DNA of 37,937 nt from Verrucomicrobiota bacterium (GCA_003402745.1 QQND01000024.1:1-37937), one strand, 5' to 3'; positions 1 to 9,042 are shown, numbered from the stretch's first letter. Numbers and translations: made by a program. The notes: generated by a model not told the origin, from the letters alone.

Positions 1-480
1 CGTGTCATTAGCGCCTCAGGCTTCAATGCAGAGGGGATCAACACGAACTACACCGTGGCAACATCGACAGGGTTGCTGACGATCACTGCGCGCCCGGTCA
101 CGATCACACCGGACGCAAAGACGAAGGTCTACGGCAATGCGGACCCCTTGCTCACGTACTCGGTCACAACCGGCAATCTTATCGGGGCTGACACGCTCAC
201 GGGCACGCTGAGCCGGGTCGCTGGCGAAAATGTCGGTGGTCGTGTTATTAGCGCCTCAGGCTTCAATGCAGAGGGGATCAACACGAACTACACCGTGGCA
301 ACATCGACAGGGTTGCTGACGATCACTGCGCGCCCAGTCACGATCACACCAGACGCAAAGACGAAGGTCTACGGCAATGCGGACCCCTTGCTCACGTACT
401 CGGTCACGACCGGCAATCTTATCGGAGAGGATACCCTGACGGGCACATTAAGCCGGGTCGCTGGTGCCAACGTCGGCAAC
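1..480 (+). repeat. 240-bp tandem repeat encoding MBG modules
   Basis: Bases 1-240 and 241-480 are two copies of a 240-base unit that encodes one 80-residue module. The first 185 bases differ at only about four positions (6, 96, 111 and 168 against the second copy). After that the copies diverge quickly. The pattern suggests recent duplication or gene conversion of part of the unit, and the array probably continues upstream of the window. Confidence 0.85.
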
Positions 481-1083
481 TACACGATCAACGCGGTAAG
501 TCTCGCGAATCCGAACTACACAATCACACCTGTGAACGGGGCTTTCACGATCACGCCGAAGGCCATCACCATTACAGCTGATGAGAAGACGAAGGTGTAC
601 GGAGAAGTCGACCCGGAACTGACGTACAGGATCACCAGCGGCGCACTGGCGGGAGACGATCTTCTGAGTGGTTCACTGACACGCGCGGCAGGCGGCAATG
701 TGGGATCGTATAAAATCAGCACCATCGGCTTTCAGGGTCTGGAACTGAATTCGAACTACAAAATCACGGGCGAGGATAGCCTGCTTACCATCAGCGAGCT
801 TCCGGCCACAGCGAGCGCCGCCTTGAACGGTGTCTATGTGGTGCCTCCGGTTGTTTCACGTCCGGCGTCAGCGCAACTGAATTTGGGGCTCCAGCTTGTG
901 GATGTAGCTCCCAGTTCTAGCGGGCAATCAGGCGCCAACACCCTCTCTACGGGCGTCAGCTTTGACCCTGTCGCAGCGGCAAAAAGAGCGCCAGGAACGG
1001 TCTTGGTGCTTACGGGGGGCATTAAGCGCGCACCCGAGGACAAGGGAGATTTCAACGACAAGAAAGAAGCCTCCCGTCGTTAG
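1..1083 (+). CDS. MBG/YDG-repeat exoprotein, C-terminal part (TpsA-like), truncated by the window start
   Basis: The reading frame is open from base 1, so only the last 360 residues are seen and the true start lies upstream. The visible part is a chain of about 80-residue beta-rich modules. Each carries a K-T-K-V-Y-G core followed by a D-P-x-L-T-Y segment, the pattern of MBG/YDG repeats in large bacterial surface proteins. There is the tail of one module, three full modules, and a C-terminal tail of about 90 residues rich in Ser, Ala and Lys without a recognisable anchor. The TpsB-type transporter gene starts 33 bases downstream, so this is probably the secreted TpsA partner exported through that pore. 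The N-terminal secretion domain that would prove this is outside the window. Adhesion or matrix function is inferred from the family only. Confidence 0.85.
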   Translation, partial: RVISASGFNAEGINTNYTVATSTGLLTITARPVTITPDAKTKVYGNADPLLTYSVTTGNLIGADTLTGTLSRVAGENVGGRVISASGFNAEGINTNYTVATSTGLLTITARPVTITPDAKTKVYGNADPLLTYSVTTGNLIGEDTLTGTLSRVAGANVGNYTINAVSLANPNYTITPVNGAFTITPKAITITADEKTKVYGEVDPELTYRITSGALAGDDLLSGSLTRAAGGNVGSYKISTIGFQGLELNSNYKITGEDSLLTISELPATASAALNGVYVVPPVVSRPASAQLNLGLQLVDVAPSSSGQSGANTLSTGVSFDPVAAAKRAPGTVLVLTGGIKRAPEDKGDFNDKKEASRR

Positions 1084-1116
1084 GCCAGACACAGCAAAGC
1101 ACTGAACTTCTTTTTT

Positions 1117-2787
1117 ATGAATTGCTCTCACAACCTTTTTCCCTCTGCCACTCTCGTTGCCGTGGTGCTGGCACATGTCGCGGTTGCTCCTCTGCAGGCC
1201 GATGCCCAGACTCCGCCCGACGTGGGCGGCGTGCTCCAGCAAATGAAGCGCCCGCCGGAACCGACGCAAAAAAGCTCCACTCCTGTGCCCAAGCTCCCGA
1301 CGGCGGCTCCCCAGATCGCTCCTGGAGGCGTCAAGGTCGTCGTGCGCTCGTTTGTCTTTGGCGGCAACGAATCCATTGGAAGCGAGGAATTGAACTCGAT
1401 CCTTGGGGATGCGTTTGGAAAACCCGCCGACATGGCGACACTGGGCCAACTCGCCTTCGCGGTTGGTGAATTTTACCATACCTCAGGATACCCCTTCGCG
1501 AGGGCGTACCTGCCTGTCCAAGAGGTGAGCAGCGGGGTGGTGAGATTCGAGGTGCAGGAGGGGCGCTATGGAGAGGTGCAGGCAAAGGGAAAGAATCCGT
1601 TTTGGGTGTCGCAAACGCAGACTTTTCTTGGACCGTTAAAGACGGGCGAACTGATTAAATCCAAGAGACTGGAGCGTGTGACTTTGATGTTGGACGATCT
1701 GCCTGGCACAAAGTTTGTCCCCGTAATGCATCCCGGGGAGGAAGTGGGCACCGGGGATCTGACTGTTTTTGAGGAACGGGGAAAGCTCCTCTCAGGGCAG
1801 CTTGGAGTCGATAACTATGGAAACCGGTACACAGGAGCCTACCGGCTCAACACTGCCGTGAATATCAACAGCCCCTTTTTGATGGGCGATCAAATCTCAC
1901 TTACCAGCAGTGTCACGGACGAGGCGCTCTGGTTTGGCAGCGCGAACTACGCCTTGCCACTGGGTGGGATGGGCTTGCGGGCAAACGCCGGATTCAGCCA
2001 CACGCAGTATGAACTCGGGAGCGATTTTAAGTCTTCAAACACGACCGGGACCGCAGATATTTTCAGTGCCGGCATGAGTTACCAATGGGTCCGTTCGACC
2101 AATGCCAACCTCAAGCTCGTACTCGGCTATCAACACAAGGAATTGCACGAGGACGTCAATGGGAACATTACCAATAAGCGTAGCGAAACAGTTCCCGTGA
2201 GTGCTGAATTCGAGCTGCGTGACACTTTTGCTGGCGCGGGAGTGACCTACGGTTCGGTGAGCTTTACGCAGGGGGCTTTGAGCCTCCCGACAGACCGCCT
2301 TGCTGGAGATTTCAACCACACCGACGGCGCTTTCTCAAAGGCCAATATTGACGTCATGCGGATCCAGTCACTTCCGCTAAACTTCACCCTGTTCGGCCGT
2401 GCAGGCGGACAATTGGCGGGCGATAATTTGGATTCATCTGAAAAGATGAGTCTGGGCGGGGCCAGCGGAGTGCGGGCGTTTCCCAATGGTGAGGCTTTGG
2501 GGGACACTGGCTGGATGACCCAGCTTGAGTTGCGCAAGACGCTAGGAAAATACACCCCGTACGCCTTTGTGGATGCTGGTGGCATTCAAGTAAACCAGTC
2601 GCCGACGGCAGGCCAGGATAACACCCGCAACCTTGGCGGAGCCGGTGTGGGCTTGCGCTACCAGCGAGACAAATGGGAGCTCAATTCCTCCGTAGCATGG
2701 CGCGCCTGGGGCGGCGCTCCCGAGGCAGACACGCACGTGAAGGGTGGAAGACCCTGCGTTTGGGTGGGAGCGAACTGGCGTTTTTAG
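1117..2787 (+). CDS. TpsB/ShlB-type two-partner-secretion outer-membrane transporter
   Basis: A 556-residue protein. It starts with a signal peptide (about residues 1-30, ending near A-D-A-Q) and a Pro-rich linker. A POTRA domain follows at about 70-150 (it begins V-V-V-R-S-F-V-F-G-G-N), then a ShlB/FhaC-type 16-strand beta-barrel. The conserved barrel-loop motif appears as V-R-A-F-P-N-G-E-A followed by G-D-T-G-W, and the chain ends in an aromatic residue (W-R-F), as outer-membrane barrels do. The family recognises a TpsA exoprotein in the periplasm through POTRA and passes it through the barrel without ATP. The MBG-repeat protein 33 bases upstream is the obvious cargo. The linked order tpsA-tpsB suggests one operon. 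No clear ribosome-binding site precedes the ATG. Confidence 0.9.
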   Translation: MNCSHNLFPSATLVAVVLAHVAVAPLQADAQTPPDVGGVLQQMKRPPEPTQKSSTPVPKLPTAAPQIAPGGVKVVVRSFVFGGNESIGSEELNSILGDAFGKPADMATLGQLAFAVGEFYHTSGYPFARAYLPVQEVSSGVVRFEVQEGRYGEVQAKGKNPFWVSQTQTFLGPLKTGELIKSKRLERVTLMLDDLPGTKFVPVMHPGEEVGTGDLTVFEERGKLLSGQLGVDNYGNRYTGAYRLNTAVNINSPFLMGDQISLTSSVTDEALWFGSANYALPLGGMGLRANAGFSHTQYELGSDFKSSNTTGTADIFSAGMSYQWVRSTNANLKLVLGYQHKELHEDVNGNITNKRSETVPVSAEFELRDTFAGAGVTYGSVSFTQGALSLPTDRLAGDFNHTDGAFSKANIDVMRIQSLPLNFTLFGRAGGQLAGDNLDSSEKMSLGGASGVRAFPNGEALGDTGWMTQLELRKTLGKYTPYAFVDAGGIQVNQSPTAGQDNTRNLGGAGVGLRYQRDKWELNSSVAWRAWGGAPEADTHVKGGRPCVWVGANWRF

Positions 2788-2912
2788 CACCCAAACCACC
2801 GCCTTCGCTCCTCTCACCTCGGAGCAGCTCACCGGAGTTCAGCAGTATGGCGCGCGCGCGTGTCGTGGAGAAGACCCCCTTGTTGAGAAAAATGGCTGAA
2901 TTTTCACTTCAG

Positions 2913-2940
2913 TCGTTTGAAATGAGGCAAACGATTTTTT
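2913..2940 (+). terminator. Rho-independent terminator downstream of tpsB
   Basis: A 7-bp stem (TCGTTTG at 2913-2919 pairing with CAAACGA at 2928-2934) with an 8-base loop is followed directly by six T residues. It lies about 125 bases after the TpsB stop and would end the exoprotein/transporter transcript. Confidence 0.7.
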
Positions 2941-3232
2941 AAACTCGGGAACTTCGGCTAGCGCTCTTCCTAGAGTCCGCTGTTGCCTTGAATGAGGACA
3001 TTTTTGCAAACCGTCGGCGCCGGGATATCTCGGCTGGAGCAAAGAGCGCGGCCAGTTTGGCGGTGTCATCCACCGATGCAGCAGACGCCGGGGCTGTGAC
3101 TGCGTCTGGAGCAGGATTAGGTTGCGGCGCTGCATTGCCCGCGCTGGAAAGCAAAAGAAAACAAACGAGCGCACGATTGAATGCGACATCCGAGTTTAAA
3201 AACTCAGACCGTTCGGAGGAAGGATTTTTCAC
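2939..3232 (-). CDS. possible small secreted protein, unrecognised
   Basis: A 97-codon frame with a GTG start, lying downstream of glpX on the same strand. Residues about 19-36 form a hydrophobic stretch ending in A-G-N-A-A-P that could be a signal peptide. It is followed by a Pro/Ala-rich segment and a basic Ser/Arg-rich tail. I do not recognise a family. The stop codon falls inside the terminator of the facing tpsB gene. A different minus-strand frame (2839-3189) and a plus-strand frame (2988-3254) are also open, so the choice is uncertain. The 578 bases between tpsB and glpX hold nothing else I can support. Confidence 0.3.
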   Translation of the reverse strand: MKNPSSERSEFLNSDVAFNRALVCFLLLSSAGNAAPQPNPAPDAVTAPASAASVDDTAKLAALFAPAEISRRRRFAKMSSFKATADSRKSASRSSRV

Positions 3233-3365
3233 TGGGGCACGTTCGAATGACTGAGGGCTGTTTTCGCACGGGGTTTATAAAAAGGCGACCGCTTCGCTGC
3301 GCCAAATATTAAGCCAAATGCGACAAAACAACCCTCCCCAGCAACGCATCTCCTTTGAGAGCACC

Positions 3366-4430
3366 TCAGAGTTTGCGGTCGCTGCGGGCGCTGCGCAGGT
3401 GGATCGTTTTGGTCTCCAAGTCGTGGATCGCCTTGATGTAACGCACGGTGCGACTGCGCGCCCGCATAAGGATAGAGGTTGTTGTCGCCTTCTTTCCGGT
3501 CACCTTTACCCCGGGCAGCAGCGGGCTGTCGCTGATTCCCGTGGCGCAAAAGATGGCGCTGTCGCCCTGAATGAGGTCGTCCACCCCGTAAACACGGTCC
3601 ACTTCGGCTTGGCCAACCTCTGCGGCGACGCTCTCGCGTTCTGCCTGGTCCTTCGGCCACATTTGAAGCAACATACCGCCGCCCATTGCTTTGAGGGCCG
3701 CGGCGGTGAGAATCCCCTCGGGGGAGCCTCCGATGCCGTAATAGAGGTCCACGCCGGAATCCACGAGGGAAGGGGAAACGGCGGCGGTGATGTCGCCGTC
3801 GGAAATCAAACGGAGCGCAGCACCCGAGCGGCGAACCTGTTCGATGATGTGGGCGTGGCGGGGGCGATTCATGGTCATCACGACGAGCTCGGGGACGCGC
3901 TTGTCGAGGGCCTTTGCGACGAGGGCAAGGGTGTGTTCGAGGGGGGCGCTGAGGCTGAGGACCTCCATACCCTGCTCCATCGCGCGGACCACGGCGGGGC
4001 CGTAGGCGAGTTTGGTGGAGTAAAAGGCGGGCAGGTTGCGCATTGCCCGGGTGTTTCCGGCGTGCGTTTGGCTTGCCGCAATCACCGAGATCGAATTTGG
4101 CAGGCCGTTGGCGATGTTGGAGGTGCCGTCGATGGGGTCCAGGGCGATGTCAAAGCTGGGGGAGCCCGGTTTCCAAGTCCCCAGGTGCTCGCCCAGGAAG
4201 ATTCCCGGAGCGTTGTCTTTAATTCCCTCCCCTATGACAACTTCCCCGCAAAGATCCACCAGATCGAAGACGCCGTAGATCGCATCGCAGGCGGCGGCAT
4301 CCGCCAGTTCCTTTTCCCCGCGGCCAAGCCACGCAAGTGAATTCAAGGCGGCATTTTCCGTGGCCCGAACAAATTCAAATTCGATGGTTCGCTCGGCGTC
4401 GCTCACAGAAAGGGAAACAGGATGATGCAT
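3366..4430 (-). CDS. glpX: class II fructose-1,6-bisphosphatase (GlpX type)
   Basis: A 354-residue cytosolic enzyme that hydrolyses fructose-1,6-bisphosphate to fructose-6-phosphate in gluconeogenesis; some relatives also act on sedoheptulose-1,7-bisphosphate. The family landmarks are present: V-V-I-G-E-G at about 64-69 followed by K-D-N-A-P, the metal-binding loop D-P-I-D-G-T at 98-103, an S-D-G-D-I motif, and G-I-G-G-S-P-E-G-I near residue 240. Length matches the family (about 320-350). The start ATG is followed by M-H-H-P and has no obvious Shine-Dalgarno. It is transcribed divergently from ychF across a 259-base gap that should hold both promoters. Confidence 0.93.
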   Translation of the reverse strand: MHHPVSLSVSDAERTIEFEFVRATENAALNSLAWLGRGEKELADAAACDAIYGVFDLVDLCGEVVIGEGIKDNAPGIFLGEHLGTWKPGSPSFDIALDPIDGTSNIANGLPNSISVIAASQTHAGNTRAMRNLPAFYSTKLAYGPAVVRAMEQGMEVLSLSAPLEHTLALVAKALDKRVPELVVMTMNRPRHAHIIEQVRRSGAALRLISDGDITAAVSPSLVDSGVDLYYGIGGSPEGILTAAALKAMGGGMLLQMWPKDQAERESVAAEVGQAEVDRVYGVDDLIQGDSAIFCATGISDSPLLPGVKVTGKKATTTSILMRARSRTVRYIKAIHDLETKTIHLRSARSDRKL

Positions 4431-4689
4431 GTGAAATTAAAAGGTAAACGCCCATTCATAGGCAGAATCTTTCCGCTCGAACAGCGTCGGCAACTGTTTG
4501 CCCGCTTAAAATCTGAGTTTTATACAACGCACGACCGGCGAGCCCCCCACGCACGATTTGCAAAAAACACCCCCAACTGGCGAAATCCGCAGAAGTTTCA
4601 GTCAGAAGCGACCCCGGCCTGCGTTTGTCTTTGCTTGCCCGCATGAGATTCTGTGAGATTGCTCGTCTTCACCTTTTAGCTTTTATCCC

Positions 4690-5838
4690 ATGCTCTCAGC
4701 CGGAATCGTCGGTCTCCCTAACGTCGGAAAATCCACCTTGTTCAACGCCGTCACTCGTACTCGTAAGGCGCAGGCGGCAAACTATCCCTTCTGCACCATC
4801 GATCCAAATGTGGGCGTGGTGACCGTGCCGGACCCCCGGTTGGAGGTGCTGGCGAAAATTTCGCACACGAAAAAGGTGGTTCCTGCGGCGATCGAGTTCG
4901 TGGACATCGCCGGCCTGGTCAAGGGCGCGAGCGCAGGGGAAGGGCTCGGCAACCAGTTCTTGAGCCATATTCGCGAAGTGACGGCCATCGTGCAGGTGGT
5001 GCGCTGCTTTGAGGACGACGACATTCATCACGTCAGCGGTTCCGTGGACCCGGTCCGTGACATTGAAGTGATTAACACGGAACTTGTCCTGGCGGACTAC
5101 GCAGCGCTCACCAAGCGGCTGGAGCGACTCAACAAGGCGATCCGCGTGGGGGACAAGGTTGCCAAGGCCGAGGCTACGGTGATTGAAAAGCTGCTGCCGC
5201 ACCTCAACGACGGCCGCCCGGCGCTGACTCTGGAGTTGAGCGAGGAGGAAAAACGCGTGGCCAAGGAGTTTTTTCTGCTCACGAACAAGCCCACCATTTT
5301 TGCGTGCAACGTTTCGGAGGCGGATCTGGCGGTGGTTTCCAAACTCGTTCAGGAAGGCGCGGGAGCTGAGGCGCCGACGCTGCCGGCGGCCATCCACGTG
5401 CAGGCGGTCCAAAAATATGCCGCCGCCCATTTTGCGACGGGGGCCGTCGTGATCAGCGCGCAGATTGAAAGCGAGCTCGTTGATCTTCCCGAAGCAGAAG
5501 CGCAGGAATACCTCACCGGCCTGGGCGTGGCCAGCAGCGGCGTGGGCTCACTGATCCGGGCGGTGTACCACTTGCTGGGACTGCGGACGTATCTGACTAC
5601 CGGCGAACAGGAAACGCGGGCGTGGACGATTCGCTCGGGGGACAAAGCGCCCGCCGCGGCTGGGGTGATTCATTCTGACTTTGAGCGCGGCTTTATCGCG
5701 GCTGAAATCACAGCCTATGATGATCTTGTGGCGCTGGGATCGTTCGCGAAGGCGCGTGAGGCTGGCAAACTGCGGATTGAAGGCAAGGAATACGTAGTGC
5801 AGGACGGAGACGTGGTGGAGTTTAGGTTCAATGTTTAG
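4690..5838 (+). CDS. ychF: redox-regulated ribosome-associated ATPase/GTPase YchF (OLA1 family)
   Basis: A 382-residue Obg-like P-loop protein. The Walker A/G1 motif is G-L-P-N-V-G-K-S-T at 8-16, and the G3 region is D-I-A-G-L-V-K-G-A at 72-80. The G4 position reads N-V-S-E at 207-210 instead of N-K-x-D; this family-specific change gives YchF its preference for ATP. The C-terminal TGS domain (about 295-382) contains the usual T-R-A-W-T-I segment and ends [11 protein letters not shown]. YchF binds ribosomes and is linked to stress responses and translation quality control. The gene stands alone, divergent from glpX. Confidence 0.96.
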   Translation: MLSAGIVGLPNVGKSTLFNAVTRTRKAQAANYPFCTIDPNVGVVTVPDPRLEVLAKISHTKKVVPAAIEFVDIAGLVKGASAGEGLGNQFLSHIREVTAIVQVVRCFEDDDIHHVSGSVDPVRDIEVINTELVLADYAALTKRLERLNKAIRVGDKVAKAEATVIEKLLPHLNDGRPALTLELSEEEKRVAKEFFLLTNKPTIFACNVSEADLAVVSKLVQEGAGAEAPTLPAAIHVQAVQKYAAAHFATGAVVISAQIESELVDLPEAEAQEYLTGLGVASSGVGSLIRAVYHLLGLRTYLTTGEQETRAWTIRSGDKAPAAAGVIHSDFERGFIAAEITAYDDLVALGSFAKAREAGKLRIEGKEYVVQDGDVVEFRFNV

Positions 5839-5945
5839 GGAGGGGGGAAATAGTGGGAGGATTGTCGACAGGGGAGCGACCGGCTCCCTATTTTAGAGCC
5901 CTCCCCTTTACACCGTGCGCCTGCTGGGCCATCTTAAAAGCACGC

Positions 5946-7463
5946 ATGGAACTTCGCTGGCTACCACCCCTTAGGCCTCTACACCCACGGCTTCACTCCC
6001 TTTTTGGCTTCGTGCTGCTGGGCATCGTCCAGTTCAGCCTGACCCCGCCCTCCCAGGCGGCGGACCCAAACGTGATCCGGAAGAGTCTGGCCCGAATCAG
6101 TAACACCTCTCAGGAGCCCAACTACCGCCAGCCTTGGCTGCCCGGAGTGACCATGAGCAGCTCCGGCACGGGCTGGGTTGTCTCCAAGAACCGGATCCTC
6201 ACGAACGCCCACGTTGTTTCCAACGCGCGCTTCCTCACCCTCGAGAAAGAGCGCGACCCCAAGAAATACATCGCAGAAGTCGAGCACGTGGCCCACGACT
6301 GCGACCTAGCCATTCTGAAAGTTCAGGATCCGACCTTTTTCGACGGTACCATCCCGCTTGATCTGGGGGGTATCCCGGACATTGAAACCGAGGTGTCTGT
6401 TTACGGCTATCCAATTGGTGGGGAACGCCTTTCTGTAACGCGAGGAGTCGTCTCCCGCGTGGACTTCCGGCCCTACGCTCATTCTGGACTGGACTCCCAT
6501 CTGACCATTCAAATCGACGCAGCCATCAACCCCGGCAACAGTGGAGGGCCGGTGCTTCAGAAGGGCAAGGTGGTGGGCGTCGCCTTTCAAGGGTTCAGCG
6601 GCGACGTCGCCCAAAACGTCGGCTACATGATCCCCACCCCAGTGATCCGCAGGTTTTTGACGGACATTTCCGACGGGACCTACGACCGCTATATGGACCT
6701 GTCGCTCACCACCTTCAATACGCTCAACCCGGCGATGCGAGCGGGACTGGGTCTCCCGAACAACGACCTGGGGGTTCTGGTTTCTTCCGTCGCCTCCGCG
6801 GGGGTCTGCCATGGTTACGTCCTGCCCGGAGACGTCATTCTAGCCGTTGACGGGCTTTCGGTGGCCAGCGACGGCACCGTGGAGCTCGAAAACGAGCGCG
6901 TTCAGATGGCGGAGGTTGCAGAGCGCAAGTTTCGCGGAGACTCCATAAAAATGCATCTTCTGCGCGCTCAAAAGGAAATGGATGTCACCGTGCCTCTGTC
7001 CAACGCTTGGCCCTTTCCGATGCAGGCCAACCAGTTTGATGTAAAGCCGACCTATGTGCTTTTCGGGGGACTGCTATTTCAACCCCTCTCGCGAAACCTC
7101 CTCAGTTCCGTGCAATTTCAGAATCCCCGATTGAATTATTTTTTCGAGGCCTTCGTTCCAAAGGAGATCTACCAAGAACACCCCGAGGTCGTCGTGCTGA
7201 GCAGCATTCTGGCTGACCCGATCAACACCTACCTCAACGAGTTCAAGGAGGGCATGGTCGAGGAAATCAACGCCGCGCCGGTGCGCACTCTGAGGGATGT
7301 TTCCGAGGCGTTCTCCAAAGCCTCAGATTTTTACGTCGTCAAATTCATTGGCAATGGCCGGCCCCTCGTTCTGGAGCGCGCGGCCGTGGAAGCCGCCCGC
7401 GAGCGCATCCGCACCCGCTACGGCCTGCAACGGGAAGAAAACCTGGAAGCCAACTCTCAGTAA
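5946..7463 (+). CDS. Deg9-like trypsin-family serine protease with PDZ domains, exported
   Basis: A 505-residue HtrA/Deg-type protease. The open frame extends to 5853, but I chose the ATG at 5946 because it places a signal peptide (hydrophobic core about 18-32, then S-Q-A-A-D) at the N terminus. The catalytic triad is intact: His89 in T-N-A-H-V-V, Asp120 in D-C-D-L-A-I-L and Ser199 in G-N-S-G-G-P. A PDZ domain follows at about 270-350. After it comes a C-terminal region with a F-G-G-L-L-F-Q-P-L-S segment, as in the third PDZ-like domain of plant Deg9/Deg2 proteases. It should cleave or guard misfolded proteins in the periplasm. It ends four bases before a paralogous gene whose product has lost the triad, so the two are almost certainly co-expressed. 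Confidence 0.9.
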   Translation: MELRWLPPLRPLHPRLHSLFGFVLLGIVQFSLTPPSQAADPNVIRKSLARISNTSQEPNYRQPWLPGVTMSSSGTGWVVSKNRILTNAHVVSNARFLTLEKERDPKKYIAEVEHVAHDCDLAILKVQDPTFFDGTIPLDLGGIPDIETEVSVYGYPIGGERLSVTRGVVSRVDFRPYAHSGLDSHLTIQIDAAINPGNSGGPVLQKGKVVGVAFQGFSGDVAQNVGYMIPTPVIRRFLTDISDGTYDRYMDLSLTTFNTLNPAMRAGLGLPNNDLGVLVSSVASAGVCHGYVLPGDVILAVDGLSVASDGTVELENERVQMAEVAERKFRGDSIKMHLLRAQKEMDVTVPLSNAWPFPMQANQFDVKPTYVLFGGLLFQPLSRNLLSSVQFQNPRLNYFFEAFVPKEIYQEHPEVVVLSSILADPINTYLNEFKEGMVEEINAAPVRTLRDVSEAFSKASDFYVVKFIGNGRPLVLERAAVEAARERIRTRYGLQREENLEANSQ

Positions 7464-7467
7464 TCCT

Positions 7468-9042
7468 ATGCGCGCCACCCCTTTTCTTCTGGCCCTTTTT
7501 TGGACCGCAACCGTCCCTTGTTTGCTCCAGGCAGCCCCTGTTTCGGCCGCCCAAGCAGCCCCTGTTTCGGCCGCCCAAGCAGCCCCTGTTTCGGCCGCCC
7601 AAGCAGCCCCTGTTTCGGCCGCCCAAGCAGCCGATACCCGAGCCGATTTTCTGCAAAATATTGTGCGGGTGACTGTGACTGCGCAACCCTACGACTTCGC
7701 TCGACCTTGGTCAAAACGCGCCCCGAGCTCGCGCAGGGCTCTGGGAACCGTTCTGGAAGGCAATCGCATTCTCGTGACTGCCGAGGTGGTGGCCAATGCG
7801 ACTTACATCGAGCTGGAAAGCCCCGATGGTGAACAGAAGCAACCCGCCAGCGTGGAATGCGTCGACTACGAGGCGGATCTGGCGCTCCTGAAGCCGGAGT
7901 CTCCGGACTTCTTCAAAACACGCCCCGGGCTTCGCTTTGCAACGCCCCAGGTGGGCGATTCCCTCAGCATTCTGCAGTTAGAGGCCAACGGAAACCCGCT
8001 TTTTTCCAAGGGACCGATGACAACGGCGGAGGTGGTCCGTTACCCAGTTGACGATTCCTCCTTTCTCGTGGGCCGTCTGAACGTGCCGCTTCAAATCCGG
8101 GAATCCACCCAGTCCCTCCCCCTGTTTAAGGAGGGAAAACTTGCCGGCGTCATGCTCCGTTATGACCCCCAGTCGAGCCTCCTCGATTTCATTCCCGCCG
8201 CTGTGGTCGAGCATTTCCTGAAGGATGCGGTCAAATCTCCCTATGAGGGTTTTCCACGGATGGGCTGTAGTTTTGCCGTCACACGCGACCCCCAGTTGAG
8301 GCGTTACCTCGGACTCAATGGCAACAACGGTGGGGTGTTGATCACGCAGCTCCTCAAAGGGGGGCCGGCGGAAAAAGGCGGGCTGCTCAAAGGCGACGTC
8401 CTGCTGGAGATTGCAGGGAACCCGATCGATTCGGACGGAAATTACCGCGACGAGACCTACGGCCGCATCTCCCTGGGGCATCTGGTTTGCACGAAACACT
8501 TTGAAGGCGAAAAGGTGAAAGTCCGCCTGCTGCGCGACGGCAAGCCCGTGGAAGCGGAAGTCCCCGTGGCCCGGCGGCATCCTGAAAAGTACCTGAGCGA
8601 GCCCTACATCATCGACCGCGCTCCCAACTACTACGTGCTGGGCGGGTTGATCCTGCAGGAACTGTCCAGGCAGTACCTCAAGGAATTCGGGACTGACTGG
8701 CCGCGCAAAGCGCCCATGGACTTGGTGAATATCGACCGAACCCAGGGGGAAATTGATGGGGAAGTCCGCCAGCGCGTTGTCGTTCTAAGCCGCGTCCTGC
8801 CCTCCGATGTGACCGTGGGTTACGAGGATCTGAGGCACCTTGTCCTGAAGTCGGTCAACGGCCAGGCCATCGGCAGCCTTTCAGATGTGCCCGAGGCGCT
8901 TTCTAAATCGGAGCGGGGGGTACACCGGCTGGAATTCCTAAGCGACCCGAGCGTCATTTTTCTAGATGCGAAGGCCGTCGAAGCCGCGGGACCTTCTTTG
9001 CAGCGGAGCTACGGACTGCCCGCGCTCAGCCGGCTGCAGTGA
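7468..9042 (+). CDS. Deg9-like pseudoprotease with PDZ domains, exported
   Basis: A 524-residue paralogue of the preceding protease, with its ATG four bases after that gene's stop. It has a signal peptide (residues about 1-22), then four A-A-P-V-S-A-A-Q repeats, a trypsin-like fold, a PDZ domain around 290-390 and the C-terminal domain marked by L-G-G-L-I-L-Q-E-L-S. Aligned with its neighbour, the catalytic His is replaced by Glu106 (V-T-A-E-V-V) and the catalytic Ser by Gln215 (S-T-Q-S-L-P instead of G-N-S-G-G-P). The Asp137 region is kept (E-A-D-L-A-L-L). It should therefore have no serine-protease activity. A scaffold, substrate-adaptor or regulatory role for the active partner is an inference. 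The open reading frame extends upstream to 7297, but that start would lie inside the first gene. Confidence 0.88.
   Translation: MRATPFLLALFWTATVPCLLQAAPVSAAQAAPVSAAQAAPVSAAQAAPVSAAQAADTRADFLQNIVRVTVTAQPYDFARPWSKRAPSSRRALGTVLEGNRILVTAEVVANATYIELESPDGEQKQPASVECVDYEADLALLKPESPDFFKTRPGLRFATPQVGDSLSILQLEANGNPLFSKGPMTTAEVVRYPVDDSSFLVGRLNVPLQIRESTQSLPLFKEGKLAGVMLRYDPQSSLLDFIPAAVVEHFLKDAVKSPYEGFPRMGCSFAVTRDPQLRRYLGLNGNNGGVLITQLLKGGPAEKGGLLKGDVLLEIAGNPIDSDGNYRDETYGRISLGHLVCTKHFEGEKVKVRLLRDGKPVEAEVPVARRHPEKYLSEPYIIDRAPNYYVLGGLILQELSRQYLKEFGTDWPRKAPMDLVNIDRTQGEIDGEVRQRVVVLSRVLPSDVTVGYEDLRHLVLKSVNGQAIGSLSDVPEALSKSERGVHRLEFLSDPSVIFLDAKAVEAAGPSLQRSYGLPALSRLQ
7531..7626 (+). repeat. four perfect 24-bp tandem repeats encoding A-A-P-V-S-A-A-Q
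   Basis: The unit GCAGCCCCTG followed by TTTCGGCCGCCCAA is repeated four times with no mismatch (7531-7554, 7555-7578, 7579-7602, 7603-7626). It encodes a low-complexity linker just after the signal peptide of the pseudoprotease. Perfect identity points to recent slippage, so copy number may vary between strains without breaking the frame. Confidence 0.95.

Noticed and set aside
1-480. CRISPR array from the direct repeats
   Set aside because: The repeats are 240 bases, in frame and encode protein modules without spacers.
2988-3254. 88-codon plus-strand frame in the tpsB-glpX gap
   Set aside because: Composition is Ala/Ser-rich and it lies opposite a minus frame with a signal-peptide-like start; neither is strong.
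3318-4340. 340-codon plus-strand open frame opposite glpX
   Set aside because: GlpX motifs on the minus strand are decisive. The plus frame is low-complexity His/Gly/Val-rich and has no family resemblance.
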